64,000 bases of DNA, from assembly GCA_050084515.1 (NCBI GenBank), contig CM114271.1, forward strand, positions 23,312,001-23,376,000, given 5' to 3'. The stretch comes from Blasia pusilla (taxonomy: Eukaryota > Marchantiophyta > Marchantiopsida > Blasiales). Made by a program: the position numbers and the translations under genes. Below the pieces are notes generated by a model. The model did not search any database and had not been told where the DNA came from. It was given only the letters and a program-made list of their open reading frames with translations. This document shows positions 1 through 13,209 of the stretch, piece by piece. Numbering within the stretch: the first letter of the stretch is position 1; each line of letters starts with the position of its first letter.

Positions 1-247
1 ACCTATCATTCCATCTCATGAAAGTATTAGCCTAGAGCTAGAATATCAAAGGAACAAGGATTGTTCATGAAGGAGACTACAAAGATGAGGACTTTATAAA
101 GTCTTCGCAAAGACCATATTAGGTATGAAGAACGAAGATCTTTACAAAGACTCTAGAGTCTTCGCAAGGACAAGGTTATGAAGATAAAAACCTTTTACCA
201 AGATCTTTTGAGAAGACTATAGTACAAGACTCTATTCTTTCCTTGAT

Positions 248-545
248 ATTTTTCAAGGAGGTTACATACACTTAATTTGTTTAGTGGACAAAATTTAATG
301 TCAGGATCATCCAGTTGGGTTACATAAAGAATTTTATTTTCAAGATCATCTAGTTGCAATAAATTAAAAATCTTAATTCTTTTTTTTCCTTAATTGGTCT
401 TGTGGTACAAGTCTTAAGCTTATCAATTTTGGGATTTTGGTTGGAATTCCATTTTCCATGTAGTTTTTCAAGGAGATTAGATACACTTATATTAACACGT
501 GGAATTTTTTTAATATTGAGATCATGTAGTTGGCAAGGTTGCATG
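248..545 (+). repeat. Diverged direct repeat of about 85 bp
   Basis: The block from about 248 to 335 (starting TTTTTCAAGGAGGTTACATA) recurs diverged at about 466 to 545 (starting TTTTTCAAGGAGATTAGATA). Both copies continue with a similar AGATCAT/GTAGTTG tail. No coding potential is visible. It may be an old duplication. Confidence 0.45.
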
Positions 546-3500
546 TGGACTAATTTTGTATGTGTGAACAAGTCCATGTCTATGGACATATGTATGTGTT
601 TTGGATGATTTATCCATGTTGATCCTATCTCCCCCTTGTTTATCATTCCCTCCACTTGCCTTCATGTTCCATACTTTCCCATTTCTTTCTCCCTCCCCAC
701 TTATTGGCCAACTCAACCTTGTCCTACCTTTCATCATAAGCTATTTAAGTGTAGGCGCCACCTCTTGCAATCCATGTCAGTGTATATGTCCAAACTTGTT
801 TGTCTATGTTTGTCTTAAGGAAGGACTTGTGCATTTTTTTGTGACTTCCCCATGTCATATTACTATGACTCCTCCGACGTCTAAATCGGAACCATCAATC
901 TAGGCTTCTCCTCATACAAGGGGGCCGATCAGATTAATGATGCTCGGAGAAGTGGATCTTGAGAATCCAACAAATCTATCTTTTTTATCCTAATTAATTT
1001 GGTTTTAAGTTTTATTCTCATATTTTTACCACCATATGGATTCTTATGTTTCTTTATGAATGAATTTTAATTGAGATGTAGGAATTGGAAAAGGAAACAA
1101 CCCTTTCAAATGATAAAATAAAAAAGAACGTAATAACGTGCTTAATAAATTTTGGAATAAAGCCTTAATCTTAAATAGAGAATGCAAAACCCTAAGAAAT
1201 AAACTCTTACTCCAAAATGAAAAAATCATGAACTTATAAAAATATAAACTCGAAATCCAAAAAACCACCTATACTTTTTTAAGATGTAATACAGGAACAC
1301 TTAAGCAAAAAAAATAAGTTATTAAAAATACTAGAGTATGCCCATGCGATGGATTGGTTTAAATTACCTCCCAAAATAATAATAAATTTTTGAATTGTGA
1401 AATGTCATTTTAAATGAACTGCAAGCAATCTTATTGGCTCATAAGGTGAGCCATCCTATTGGTTGAGAGTGCCAAGTGTGAGCAGGAGAGGAGTTTGCAC
1501 AATGAAAGGCGATATGCAATAATAATATAGATGATTTTGAAAATTGATTCCATAAACCCTACCTGTAAAAATGGAAACCTTTAACACTAAGAAAATCATG
1601 CATTGAAACCTATAACATCCTAGATCGGGAATAATAAACCCAAGAAAATATTTTATAAGACACTAAAAATTATTAACAACTAATAATATTTGAAGTTCCT
1701 ATTTCTTGAGGTACCCAAACCCTACCTTCCATAATTGAAATTAAAAAAGAAGACATTCTTAGGTACACTAAATAGCCTACCTTTTCAAGGAATCTATAAA
1801 ATAAACATTGCACAATAGAACCTTGACATATGAACATAGTAAATCCTAACTCAAAAAAAATCAATAATTAATCCCAACTATTTTCTTATAAGGGAAAGAA
1901 ATCACGCAATTAAACCATAATTTGATGTCCTAAAAATAACACTTTAATGAAACAAGATTTTTTTGAAAATAATCATCTCATGCCTTGGAAACATGTCTTA
2001 ATTGATAAAGTGTATATAAACACTACTTTAGCACTAACATAAGTATTGATACAGGTTGGATATAAATCACAACTAGAATTTGAGCTTAAAAACAATGTTC
2101 TTTTAGAAATTGCCATTATCTCTCATAATATTTTTATTACCCTGTTTTTAAAGGAGATATGTAAGAAAAACAAGTTTAATTTCTCGGCTTGTAACGCCTT
2201 GTGATTAAATTGTGGAAAAGTAATGCACTTAAAGATTTCTCTTTAAAAGGAAAATTTGAGGAAAGCTTTGGGGAAAATGTTTTTATGATGAAACACAATG
2301 AATAAGGGGAGACTCGGAAAAATTGATGGAAAATATTTTTTAAAATAGATTTATGATAACAAGTAAATAAATTTCCCTTATTTTCTCACTCTCACATTAT
2401 TTTAGTATAATATAATATTAAAAACTTAGAATATTTATTTAGAAATTTATCCTTCTTTTCAACATTTCACATGAAGCATGTTAATGTGAATACCTATTTT
2501 TTAATTCTCTGTTCAAAAATTTTGGATGGCCTTATGTTTTGTAAAGAATTATAAACAAGTTTTTTGGAGTTTTTTGGAATTTTTTTAATGGTTAGTTCTT
2601 AATTATTCTATTTTGATTGCTAATCCATATATGTCCTCTTACAAAAATTCAAAAATTTGTATAGGTTTTTAGAACATATTTTTTAGAAAGTACATAAAAT
2701 TTTCCATTGAAAACAAATTATACAAATTTCCATGGGTTAGATAGTTTTTTGCATGACTTCTAGTTTCCATACTTATATTCCTTTTATAATTTAAGGGAAA
2801 AATTAGGAATGATGTTTTCATCTAAATATTGTCTCTTCTCTATGCTCTCAATGGCCTTATATTTAAGAAAGAATTCTTAAATATTTGTGGGGATACTCAA
2901 ACTAGGAGATTTCCAATATGGTGACTGGAAAAAAATTGCCTAATGCCATCATGAGGGTTGGCATAAAAAACCTAGAGATGATCCAAAAGAAACAAGGATT
3001 TGCATATAAATATAATTTTTGAGTATAGATTTTAGATCTTTTTTATTTTTATACTTTGAATTGCATATTTCCAAATTAACTCAATTTTAATGTTTTAATC
3101 CATTTGAAATTTCTCAAAATGACGCAATGGAAAAAATGTGAGGTGTATTTACAAGAAAAAAGATAACTAAACCTCTCCAAAAATTTGGTGTCAGACTGCA
3201 AAGGTTTGCGCTACAAGAACTCTCACTTATTGCTCTTCTAGCTACATCTGACAAGCAAATCCTACTTGGGCTATCACGTGTCATTCTATCTACATCCCGT
3301 TGTTCACGAGAATTTTACTAAACACAAAATTTTTAGAATTAATTGAAAAACTTATCTTACATTTGAAGATGGACCATTGATTTTGTCCCTTATATTGAAT
3401 GTAATGAATTTGAGGATATTACACTTGCCCCTCGTAAAGTAAGTACCCTTGATGACTCTAAATTATAGACCATATGATACTTATATAACATCCCTCCTCC

Positions 3501-3959
3501 CACTATGACTTTCTTGTTTGGATATGGAAAAAACATAGGATGGAAAAAAATTTAGATCTATGACTCCAACAATAATATAGATTAGTAGATCTTTCCTGCT
3601 TGAATATGTAGTATTGAAGTGTCTTTGTAATGCCGCTGTTAGACTCGATGTATGCAATCCTCTAAGTAGAATACTGCTTTGCGTGTAATGATAGAGCATC
3701 CTTTTTTATTTTTTGTGCCGGTTTTTTTAAATCTCTATATTGATCATCTTTGTATGTGTTATAATGTGTGTTGATAACATTACGTCGTTTGGCTAAATGC
3801 TCAACTTGAATAGCCCTCAAAGATTTATTGACATTGCTCATTGCAATTATGTTAAAAAGATGATCTAACAATCCGCATAACATATGTGGTTACCATCGGA
3901 TTAGTATAGTATGTTCATGGATTAGTATAGTATAGTATAGTACATTCAACTCCGTATCC

Positions 3960-4092
3960 TACACACTATTGTATTTTCTCCTTAATGTCTTGTACACACT
4001 ACACTATTGTATTCTTCTTCTGTGTAATGTAGTGTCTCTCTTGTACACAATGTACTATTTTATTCTTCTTCTCCGTAATGTAATGTCTTTTG
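3960..4092 (+). repeat. Short tandem repeat, about 50 bp unit, 2.5 diverged copies
   Basis: Three successive segments share the order ACAC..ACTATT..TATTCTTCTTCT..GTAATGTAATGTC. Just upstream (3903-3945) is a smaller AGTAT-rich simple repeat. It is non-coding. Confidence 0.5.
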
Positions 4093-7000
4093 GTTTGTAT
4101 TGAAGATTACTATATTCTTCCATCTCCCCGATTTTTATTGAAGACTACTATACTCTCCATACTGCCAAAAAATTGGGTTTTGATTTTTTTTAACATTATG
4201 GTCTTCCCTCGGTTTGTGTTGACGAATACTATATACAAAATAGATTTTAATAATAATGCCCTTATAACACATTTTTTTTTAATTTTCTATATTTTGGGTC
4301 TATTTTCTATTTGTGTACACTCGTGTATTTAGTTTGTATTTTTGTATCTTTTTTTTTTAATAATACCCCATCACACTAGTTCCCTTTTGCTGTGAGTTTT
4401 TTCTTCCACTCTTAAAGGATCATAAACCTATTTTTTAGAGAGGGTTAAAGAGGATGTGGTTGATTGATGCCACATGTCAACATTAGAGGTGTGACCATGA
4501 TAGGTAATCCTCTCTAAATAGTATAGACAAATTAAAAATTCATAATTAACCTTCTTGAGACTAATAAAAAGAAAACTAAAATTCTAACTAGTATGTGGCT
4601 GCTATTGAAGTGTGAAGGTGGGGTAGGTCTTTTGAAAAGCTTTGAAAGGTGAGAATGTATGAAATACATGGTGCAATAGAGCAGGAAGGTTCATAAGTCA
4701 TTAAAAATATGAATGTAAGGCTCAAATGGTGGATGAAGTATTTTATGTGAAGTGCCATTGAATATGTAGGTTTCTTGATTTTTGTTGTTTTCAATATAAA
4801 ATTCAAAGTGGGAGTGTAGTATGATTGAGTGTGGAGAGAAAGATACGTAGTGTGGTCAAGGGAGTGTTGAGATGAATATATTGGTAAATATAACAAAGAT
4901 GGAGGTAGATTTGATGTTTGTAATTAGATTTGGCTTTATGGGTATTGAAGACATACGTATGTAAATCCAGTAGCAATGCAATTGAGGTGTAAGATATAAT
5001 TTGGAATGCAACGTGCTACATTGTAGTAGTTGATCGCATGTAATTTGAGAATGGCAGATTAACTGACATTGGTGTAGGGTGCTAAGAGAACATAATAGCA
5101 ATCAATAAATAAGTGATTGGCAAGCATGATCATGGAGAGATAAGAAAAAAAAAAATAGTTGTATAAAGATATGACTATTGTAGAGCAGATATAGGACATA
5201 AATTATGGAGCAATGGTAAAGAAAGTATAAATAATAGTAAAGTTATGATAAAGACTTAAAATACTTGTTGCTACAAGGTAGTAAATAACTACTTGTTGAG
5301 CAAAGACAAAATAATTTCAGCTTGGAGTTGGAGCTTTGGGTTGTTGTGTATCATTGGCTCAATGGCGTTCATAAAGAATTTGTATTTTGATTTTGATTTT
5401 AGCCAACGTCTTTTTGAAATTGGAGACAAGGTCCATATGGATATTGTTCTTCTCATAAATAGCAAATAGCTCATCATTAATGTTATTAATGAGTCTCTCT
5501 AACCTATCAATCTCTTCATGAGCAGTATCTGACTGAGATATAACTGCTACGTAAACATTGAGAGGTATAGTTTGACGTGGAGCAGAGTGAGGAGTGCCTA
5601 ACTTATGTTGTAGATTTTCCTAGGTAGCCGAGAATGTGTTTTGATCATTAGCAATGGAATAGTCATATTGGGGATCCAAAATATACCCAATCTTATCAAA
5701 CATAGCAATATCATGGTGTTAGAAAGAAGGGAATTTAGTGTAATATAGAATGCACTGTATGGTACCAGGTGAAATATAGCATGCAGCTAGAAACAAGGAT
5801 CTGTCATGTGAAATAGAGAAGAATGAAATTATAGTAGAAATCAATATTTGAAATAAATAGATGAGTGAGTACTAAACAGAACAAAAAACAACATGAGTCA
5901 TAATTGTAGCTAGAGCATCCCTTAAAGTGAGAATCATTGAAAGGATGTAATGTATATAGGGTAAAAAATGTGTTTGAAACGTATTAGAGAAGATTTGCAT
6001 GTGTGATATAAAGAGAGAACCTAAGGAATAAACTAAGGTAGACATAATTGTAGTAGTAGAGGCATGTAGTATGGTAGAGATTAGTGTGTATAGATATACG
6101 AATAATGTATCATAAGAGCAATTGGTTTTAAAATAATTGTTATGATCAAGTAGAAAAATTAGAAGAGGAACATTGTAAGTATATATAGTAGCTCATGTTG
6201 CCATCCATGGCAACATGTATGAGAATGAGTGAAAAGAGATAGTGACATAAAGTATAACAAAAAATTTCCATTAAGATATACATACATTGCATGCATATGG
6301 GTTGGTAAAATTTGTACAAAAGATCCAATGGAATCATGGTGTGAAAAGTTGAATCATGTAGAGAATGGCTGGTAAGCTCCAATGAGGATAGGCAACGAGC
6401 AACACACAAAATGCATGTGAAGAGTACTTGATGAAAAGCAGAATTCAAAAGAAATTTAGTGTTGAGCATAATGAAGTACTTTATGAAAATAGAAATATTT
6501 CAAGAAGTTAGAATTGTGAGAGTGGAATGATTATTACCTTTGGATTATGCACTTTTTTTTTTTCCAGGGGATGTAACAAGAGTGGCGAGATTTTATGTAG
6601 GGCGATTTGAAAACCGATCACTTGCAATAGTTGCAATATGAATGTCTTTAAAATCAAGAAGAATGGGGGATAATATGAGGGTTGTTGTCCTCTATTGAAG
6701 ATTGAGTGAACTCAGGAAGTTCACCATTTTAATGGGCCAAGTCTATTTTGGTAAAAATAATTACAAATCTACAATAGGGAATTGTGTATCCTATGTTGCG
6801 ACGTGTCATCTTCTTCTTGGTCATAATTAAATGAATATAAAAATCTAGGAATAAATACAAAATCATCATTAAGTATCCAATAACACCATACATAAACAAT
6901 CCAATTTCTATTATGTAACCCTAATGGTAGTATATGGATACTTGAAGTTAGGAGAAATTCCAAAAGAAGATCTAAACCATTGATTACTCTAATAATGGAA

Positions 7001-7393
7001 ACATGAAAAAATCCTCAAAATTATAGGGAAATCCAATGGTGAAAAGTGAGATGGGGCTCAAAGGAAAGTATATAGAGCCCTTTAGAAATCATGCACTTAA
7101 TTTCCCCCTTCTATCTCACATTGATCGATTAGTGAAACTTTTTGGGACCATAAGATTATTGAGATCAATGGACTATAACGGCTTCAATTAGGGCCAAGTG
7201 CATGGCGGGAGGAGGTCTAGGGTTTGTGACAGGAGGCTGAGGGTTCAGGTTGGAGAATTCGATGGGTAAGGATGTTTTAATTTTCAGAGAGCTATTTGTG
7301 ATTCTTGATCCTTTGGGACCCTCCGAAGCCACTCAATAACGATCATCGGCGAAGCTCTTGAAAATTCTGAGTATCTCAATATGTGCACTTTGC

Positions 7394-9643
7394 CGCTCGC
7401 TCGCTCGCTCGCTCGCTCGCTCGCTCGCTCGCTCGCTCGCTCGCTCGCTCGCTCGCTCGCTCGCTCGCTCGCTCGCTCGCTCGCTCGCTCGCTCGCTCGC
7501 TCGCTCGCTCGCTCGCTCGCTCGCTCGCTCGCTCGCTCGCTCGCTCGCTCGCTCGCTCGCTCGCTCGCTCGCTCGCTCGCTCGCTCGCTCGCTCGCTCGC
7601 TCGCTCGCTCGCTCGCTCGCTCGCTCGCTCGCTCGCTCGCTCGCTCGCTCGCTCGCTCGCTCGCTCGCTCGCTCGCTCGCTCGCTCGCTCGCTCGCTCGC
7701 TCGCTCGCTCGCTCGCTCGCTCGCTCGCTCGCTCGCTCGCTCGCTCGCTCGCTCGCTCGCTCGCTCGCTCGCTCGCTCGCTCGCTCGCTCGCGCTCGCTC
7801 GCTCGCTCGCTCGCTCGCTCGCTCGCTCGCTCGCTCGCTCGCTCGCTCGCTCGCTCGCTCGCTCGCTCGCTCGCTCGCTCGCTCGCTCGCTCGCTCGCTC
7901 GCTCGCTCGCTCGCTCGCTCGCTCGCTCGCTCGCTCGCTCGCTCGCTCGCTCGCTCGCTCGCTCGCTCGCTCGCTCGCTCGCTCGCTCGCTCGCTCGCTC
8001 GCTCGCTCGCTCGCTCGCTCGCTCGCTCGCTCGCTCGCTCGCTCGCTCGCTCGCTCGCTCGCTCGCTCGCTCGCTCGCTCGCTCTCGCTCGCTCTCGCTC
8101 GCTCGCTCGCTCGCTCGCTCGCTCGCTCGCTCGCTCGCTCGCTCGCTCGCTCGCTCGCTCGCTCGCTCGCTCGCTCGCTCGCTCGCTCGCTCGCTCGCTC
8201 GCTCGCTCGCTCGCTCGCTCGCTCGCTCGCTCGCTCGCTCGCTCGCTCGCTCGCTCGCTCGCTCGCTCGCTCGCTCGCTCGCTCGCTCGCTCGCTCGCTC
8301 GCTCGCTCGCTCGCTCGCTCGCTCGCTCGCTCGCTCGCTCGCTCGCTCGCTCGCTCGCTCGCTCGCTCGCTCGCTCGCTCGCTCGCTCGCTCGCTCGCTC
8401 GCTCGCTCGCTCGCTCGCTCGCTCGCTCGCTCGCTCGCTCGCTCGCTCGCTCGCTCGCTCGCTCGCTCGCTCGCTCGCTCGCTCGCTCGCTCGCTCGCTC
8501 GCTCGCTCGCTCGCTCGCTCGCTCGCTCGCTCGCTCGCTCGCTCGCTCGCTCGCTCGCTCGCTCGCTCGCTCGCTCGCTCGCTCGCTCGCTCGCTCGCTC
8601 GCTCGCTCGCTCGCTCGCTCGCTCGCTCGCTCGCTCGCTCGCTCGCTCGCTCGCTCGCTCGCTCGCTCGCTCGCTCGCTCGCTCGCTCGCTCGCTCGCTC
8701 GCTCGCTCGCTCGCTCGCTCGCTCGCTCGCTCGCTCGCTCGCTCGCTCGCTCGCTCGCTCGCTCGCTCGCTCGCTCGCTCGCTCGCTCGCTCGCTCGCTC
8801 GCTCGCTCGCTCGCTCGCTCGCTCGCTCGCTCGCTCGCTCGCTCGCTCGCTCGCTCGCTCGCTCGCTCGCTCGCTCGCTCGCTCGCTCGCTCGCTCGCTC
8901 GCTCGCTCGCTCGCTCGCTCGCTCGCTCGCTCGCTCGCTCGCTCGCTCGCTCGCTCGCTCGCTCGCTCGCTCGCTCGCTCGCTCGCTCGCTCGCTCGCTC
9001 GCTCGCTCGCTCGCTCGCTCGCTCGCTCGCTCGCTCGCTCGCTCGCTCGCTCGCTCGCTCGCTCGCTCGCTCGCTCGCTCGCTCGCTCGCTCGCTCGCTC
9101 GCTCGCTCGCTCGCTCGCTCGCTCGCTCGCTCGCTCGCTCGCTCGCTCGCTCGCTCGCTCGCTCGCTCGCTCGCTCGCTCGCTCGCTCGCTCGCTCGCTC
9201 GCTCGCTCGCTCGCTCGCTCGCTCGCTCGCTCGCTCGCTCGCTCGCTCGCTCGCTCGCTCGCTCGCTCGCTCGCTCGCTCGCTCGCTCGCTCGCTCGCTC
9301 GCTCGCTCGCTCGCTCGCTCGCTCGCTCGCTCGCTCGCTCGCTCGCTCGCTCGCTCGCTCGCTCGCTCGCTCGCTCGCTCGCTCGCTCGCTCGCTCGCTC
9401 GCTCGCTCGCTCGCTCGCTCGCTCGCTCGCTCGCTCGCTCGCTCGCTCGCTCGCTCGCTCGCTCGCTCGCTCGCTCGCTCGCTCGCTCGCTCGCTCGCTC
9501 GCTCGCTCGCTCGCTCGCTCGCTCGCTCGCTCGCTCGCTCGCTCGCTTCGCTCGCTCGCTCGCTCGCTCGCTCGCTCGCTCGCTCGCTCGCTCGCTCGCT
9601 CGCTCGCTCGCTCGCTCGCTCGCTTCGCTCGCTCGCTCGCTCG
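7394..9643 (+). repeat. Very long (CGCT)n tetranucleotide microsatellite
   Basis: About 2250 bp, roughly 560 units, of an almost perfect CGCT repeat. Only a few interruptions are visible: a GC slip near 7791, two CT slips near 8083-8096, and T insertions near 9547 and 9624. Degenerate copies fade out to about 9676. Because the unit is not a multiple of three, the tract is stop-free in several frames and produces false ORFs of almost 800 codons with a four-residue period (SERA-type on minus, LARS-type on plus). These are not genes. Confidence 0.97.
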
Positions 9644-9676
9644 GCTCGCTCAAATTCGTCGCTCGCTCAAGCTCGC

Positions 9677-10779
9677 TGTCCTATCTTCAAGTCGCTTCTC
9701 ATTTTGCATTCAAATCTTGTAACCTAAACTAAATTAGAGTTGGACGAGGGCTTGTCTCTTGTATGTACTCGTTCACTAGCCCCTCTGAGGTACTACTTTT
9801 GTACTTCGTACTCCAGATTGTCTTGCAACAGGAGGAATTGGACACTTTTGTTATGGTCAGGAAATTAGTTTGGGAAACCGAACGCTGCCTTCCACTGTGT
9901 TCAGTGCTATCTTTCATTCATTATCTAGAGGTGTTTTGGATGATGTGTTTACTACAATGTTGAGAGGTAAGAGTCTTCATCTGCTCTTCGATCGCCCATG
10001 GTCTTTCCTGTTTCATTCCACACTTGTTTCTATGTAGTCTTCTTGAGCTCAAATGGTTTCTGCCTTGTTCCCTTGGGTTGTTTCCAAAGTGGTTCTACAA
10101 CCATCTACATAGGCACATTTACTTTACTTGGAAGGATTGGTCTTTGGGTCTAGGCACCAAAGAGATAGTGTTGATGTGGCTTAGTGTAGAAGGATTAGTG
10201 TCGAATTGTACGATGCATATATGCTACGATAGAGAGGGCAAACAAAGAGGCATACATAGTTGGGAAATGTAGCATTGTATTGGTCAGATTTCAAAGATGA
10301 TTGTTGCTTTTGGTGGTAGGACTCAACTCTCCATTGAGTTTTGTCATGCTGGACTTCCCAAGGATTTCAGGAAAATTATGTGCCCAAGACGAGGACACTT
10401 GTTCAATGAATTGAGATGTCCTTGTTGTTGGAGCAAGTGCAAAGATAAGGGAGTGTGGACAAGACAACATACCTAGGTTGAGGTTACATGTTAGACCATT
10501 GTACAAAGAAGAAGATAAGGAGTAGGCCAAACTTGTCATATGATTCATGTAAACTGCCAAGAGAAAAGGCCAAGGTTTTGAACTTGCAATAGGTTTTGTA
10601 GGCTATTAGGCCATAAACATAATAAAAACTCATTAATGGACATAAGTCCTTGTAGTAGGCTTATGAAGGTAGCATACGCAATGTTGTTTGTATTTTCAAT
10701 TTGGTCCATGTGGATGGGTCTGATTATAATGAGTGCATATGTATGAATTGACTTGGAGGACGATAATTGATGAGATATT
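9677..10779. other. Unassigned stretch between microsatellite and gene X
   Basis: Short open frames occur on the plus strand (9763-9963 and 10024-10272), but I recognise no motif in them. They may be remnants of the upstream part of gene X, which begins to read convincingly at 10780. Confidence 0.4.
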
Positions 10780-12135
10780 ATGGGACATCACGATAGTCAC
10801 CACATATCTTCTTTGTGCAGTGTTACAAACAGAATCAAAACATTTTTCAAACCTGGTTTGAAAATAGCGCCAGTGTTGAAGGCACCCATTAAGTTTCTCC
10901 TTGATGCCATCCTCACCTGGTTGAGAGAATTGATAGATAAAAAAAATCTTGTGGAGGGTAGAGGATGGGGGTTTTGGGATCCTCAGTTTGATATTCTTAT
11001 GGATGAAAGTATGGAATCCATCATGCAAGTGAGTGATTTTCTTAGTAGTGGAATAATCATGATTGAGAAACGCCATGTAGAAGGATTTGTGGAGGGCCAT
11101 GTTGAGAGTCAAGGCAATAAAGCAAAGTCCACCCTTGAGAGTGATCTCAATATCTTAGTAGAGGTTGATGATTTGGGATCAATTCAACCAGCAGAAATTA
11201 GAACCCAACACCCCCATATCTTCACTTCATATGATATCAGAGTGTATATCCATACCTCTTGGTATCCCCACTATTCCTGAAGAGAGACCACTTCTGAAGT
11301 CTTCTCTCATGTCCCGTGAAATATTGGAGGTCTCCAAATTCGAAATTATGAAGCTTGAGACTTGGACTAAAAAATTTGGTTGGGAAGATCATCGATGGAG
11401 AGTGTTGACATGGGATGAGGGGGATCTTCCTCAAGGTCGCCTTGAGTATATAGATTGTCAATGGAAGGCATGGACTGAAGAGGGAACAATGTTAAAGAGT
11501 TGTATCATCAACCTCTTCTTGAATCATAGAGCTAAACATGTGAAAACTAAGAAACACCTTAAAAATTGGTGTACAGTGAGGAAATTATGTTGGAGGATTA
11601 CACCGTGGAGGCGAGAAGACACCTCTGTTGTGAATTCTCAAGTGACCATTGATTATGGTTGTATGATTGTCCATAAGCTTAATGAGCATTGTATTAGTGA
11701 TAGGAAGCCATTTGAAATAGAGGGGGATACCAGTGATGTAAGTTTAAAACCAGAGAAGTTTAGGGTGAGATGTGTTTATTGTTGTTGCAAGTTCCAGCTG
11801 GTGTCAAGTCAAAATAACTTAGAGGGTAACTTACAAGGGCATTTATCTTCCGATGAGCATGGGAAGAATGTTCAAGAGTCTATGAATATGACACCTATCG
11901 CTTTGAGGACATCTAGGCCAGGGAGACCTACCAAGGCAAATCCACGAGATACTAAAAGGTAGAGGACCATCCATAAATTTTTGGAGGGGAGAGTGAAGAA
12001 GGTGACAATAATGAGGTAGTTCCCACTTGTCTTTGGTTTGTTGGGGATTTTGGTTTAAAACAACAAGTTACAATGGAGTCTATGTTAATGTGAAGCCTTT
12101 AGTGAATGATCAAATAGAGGGGAGTAAGTGGATTT
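10780..12135 (+). pseudogene. Gene X, 5' half: unrecognised zinc-finger protein, interrupted by CACTA
   Basis: Two overlapping plus-strand frames (10780-11280 and 11165-11962) read as one protein with a frameshift near 11200. Near 11770-11865 there is a C2H2/BED-like cluster: a CVYC pair, then a GHLSSDEH pair of histidines about 25 residues later. It is followed by an AT-hook-like RPGRPTK. After a stop the reading continues in another frame (about 12020-12135) with WGFW and a Tyr/Val-rich stretch, and runs without a stop straight into the CACTA target site. The continuation lies at 50384-52026. I do not recognise the family. Zinc finger, AT-hook and a possible RNase-H-like segment in the 3' half suggest a transposase-like gene, but that is inference. 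Frameshifts make this copy non-functional unless introns explain them. Confidence 0.5.
12133..12135 (+). other. Left 3 bp target-site duplication (TTT)
   Basis: TTT immediately outside the left end. The partner TTT lies at 50384-50386. Removing the element plus one TTT gives a continuous codon series in gene X. Confidence 0.8.
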
Positions 12136-12150
12136 CACTAGAAGAAAATG
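12136..12150 (+). repeat. CACTA left terminal inverted repeat
   Basis: CACTAGAAGAAAATG, directly preceded by the TTT target duplication. It matches the inverted right end over 15 bp, and similarity continues more weakly for about 15 further bases. Confidence 0.9.
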
Positions 12151-12159
12151 ATGTTTTTA

Positions 12160-12910
12160 TGACTAAAGAATATGGCTCCACATAGTCATATTTTACAATC
12201 CATGACTATAAATGACTCATGACTCCACAAAGTCATATTTTAAAATCCATGACTATAAATGACTCATGACTCCAATAAAAGACAAGTCATATATCCTATG
12301 ACTAGAGTCATTAAATTTAGTGAGTCATGAATAAATGACTCATGACTCTTGCTTAATAGATGCATGACATGGACAAAATGAAAAAAAAACACTAATATTG
12401 CACGTCATCAATCTGACATGTTTAGTCCATGTCACCAATGCAATTATTGTAATCATGTGGAAAATTGAATGAGAGTCATTATATGACTTAGAGTAATTTA
12501 ATTTTTTGACTACTAAAGTCATAAAAAGGCCTTTTTTTATTATTTTTGTTACTGGTTTTAGTCGTGAAGTGACTCAAGCTAGTCATGAGTAGTCATTGAA
12601 TGACTAAAATATTTATCTTGTGACTAACCAACTCCTATGGATTCAAAATATTTTTACTTGTGAAAGATTATATTCATGTAATGGTTGACATTTATTTATG
12701 ATATTAAAGTGTTTGGCATTTTATTAAATTATTTTATGCCAAAGTTAGTCACATAATCACTCACACCATGAGTAAAGGATTTGTGTTGATCATGACGTGA
12801 TTCGTGGAATTAGTCAAATTGTGATTAAAGAGTCATGAAATGACTAAGTAAAATCTATCCATGAGTCATTTCATGACTCATGGATAGACTTACATCATGC
12901 CCTGAATTAT
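12160..12910. repeat. CACTA left subterminal repeats (ATGACTC/GAGTCAT motif)
   Basis: Many copies of ATGACTC, GACTCATGAC and the inverse GAGTCAT occur in both orientations, for example around 12205-12275, 12320-12350 and 12825-12885. Clusters of short direct and inverted motifs next to the termini are typical of CACTA elements, where the accessory protein binds them. The right end (50130-50368) has the same motif. Confidence 0.75.
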
Positions 12911-13209
12911 GTTTTGAGTCACTAATTCCAGTTATGATGTGTCTATGGGGGATGATTTGGAATTGGTTACATACATTCAACGAGGATGGCAATCAACAAG
13001 AAGATATTTAGAGACATTGCTAAATATCATGAACCCAAATCAAAGTTCTACTCATAAACATTCAACCAACCATAATCAACTTGAGACCTCATCATGTAAA
13101 ATGAAAGGATAAAAGATCTTTTACTCCAAATCAAAAGGAAGCAAGTTATATATGTTCTAGCTTCACGACATGTTCACAAAATTAGTCTTATCTTGTAACG
13201 TAATGAAAA

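Larger units (their letters stand above)
1..7390. other. AT-rich intergenic DNA, no supported gene
   Basis: Both strands hold only short, compositionally random open frames broken by stops. None shows a domain, a recognisable motif or splice-linked continuation. There is no tRNA or rRNA signature that I can see. Long A/T runs and low GC contrast with the mobile-element block further right. Two small repeats in this stretch are listed separately. Confidence 0.6.

Noticed and set aside
7284-9732. Open frames of 779-789 codons on both strands with SERA or LARS repeats
   Set aside because: They are by-products of a CGCT microsatellite whose unit has no stop in several frames. There is no unique sequence or conserved domain, and the same tract is open on both strands.
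10291-11112. Minus-strand ORFs overlapping gene X
   Set aside because: They are antisense to the plus-strand frames that show zinc-finger spacing and continue across the CACTA site. No motif is seen.
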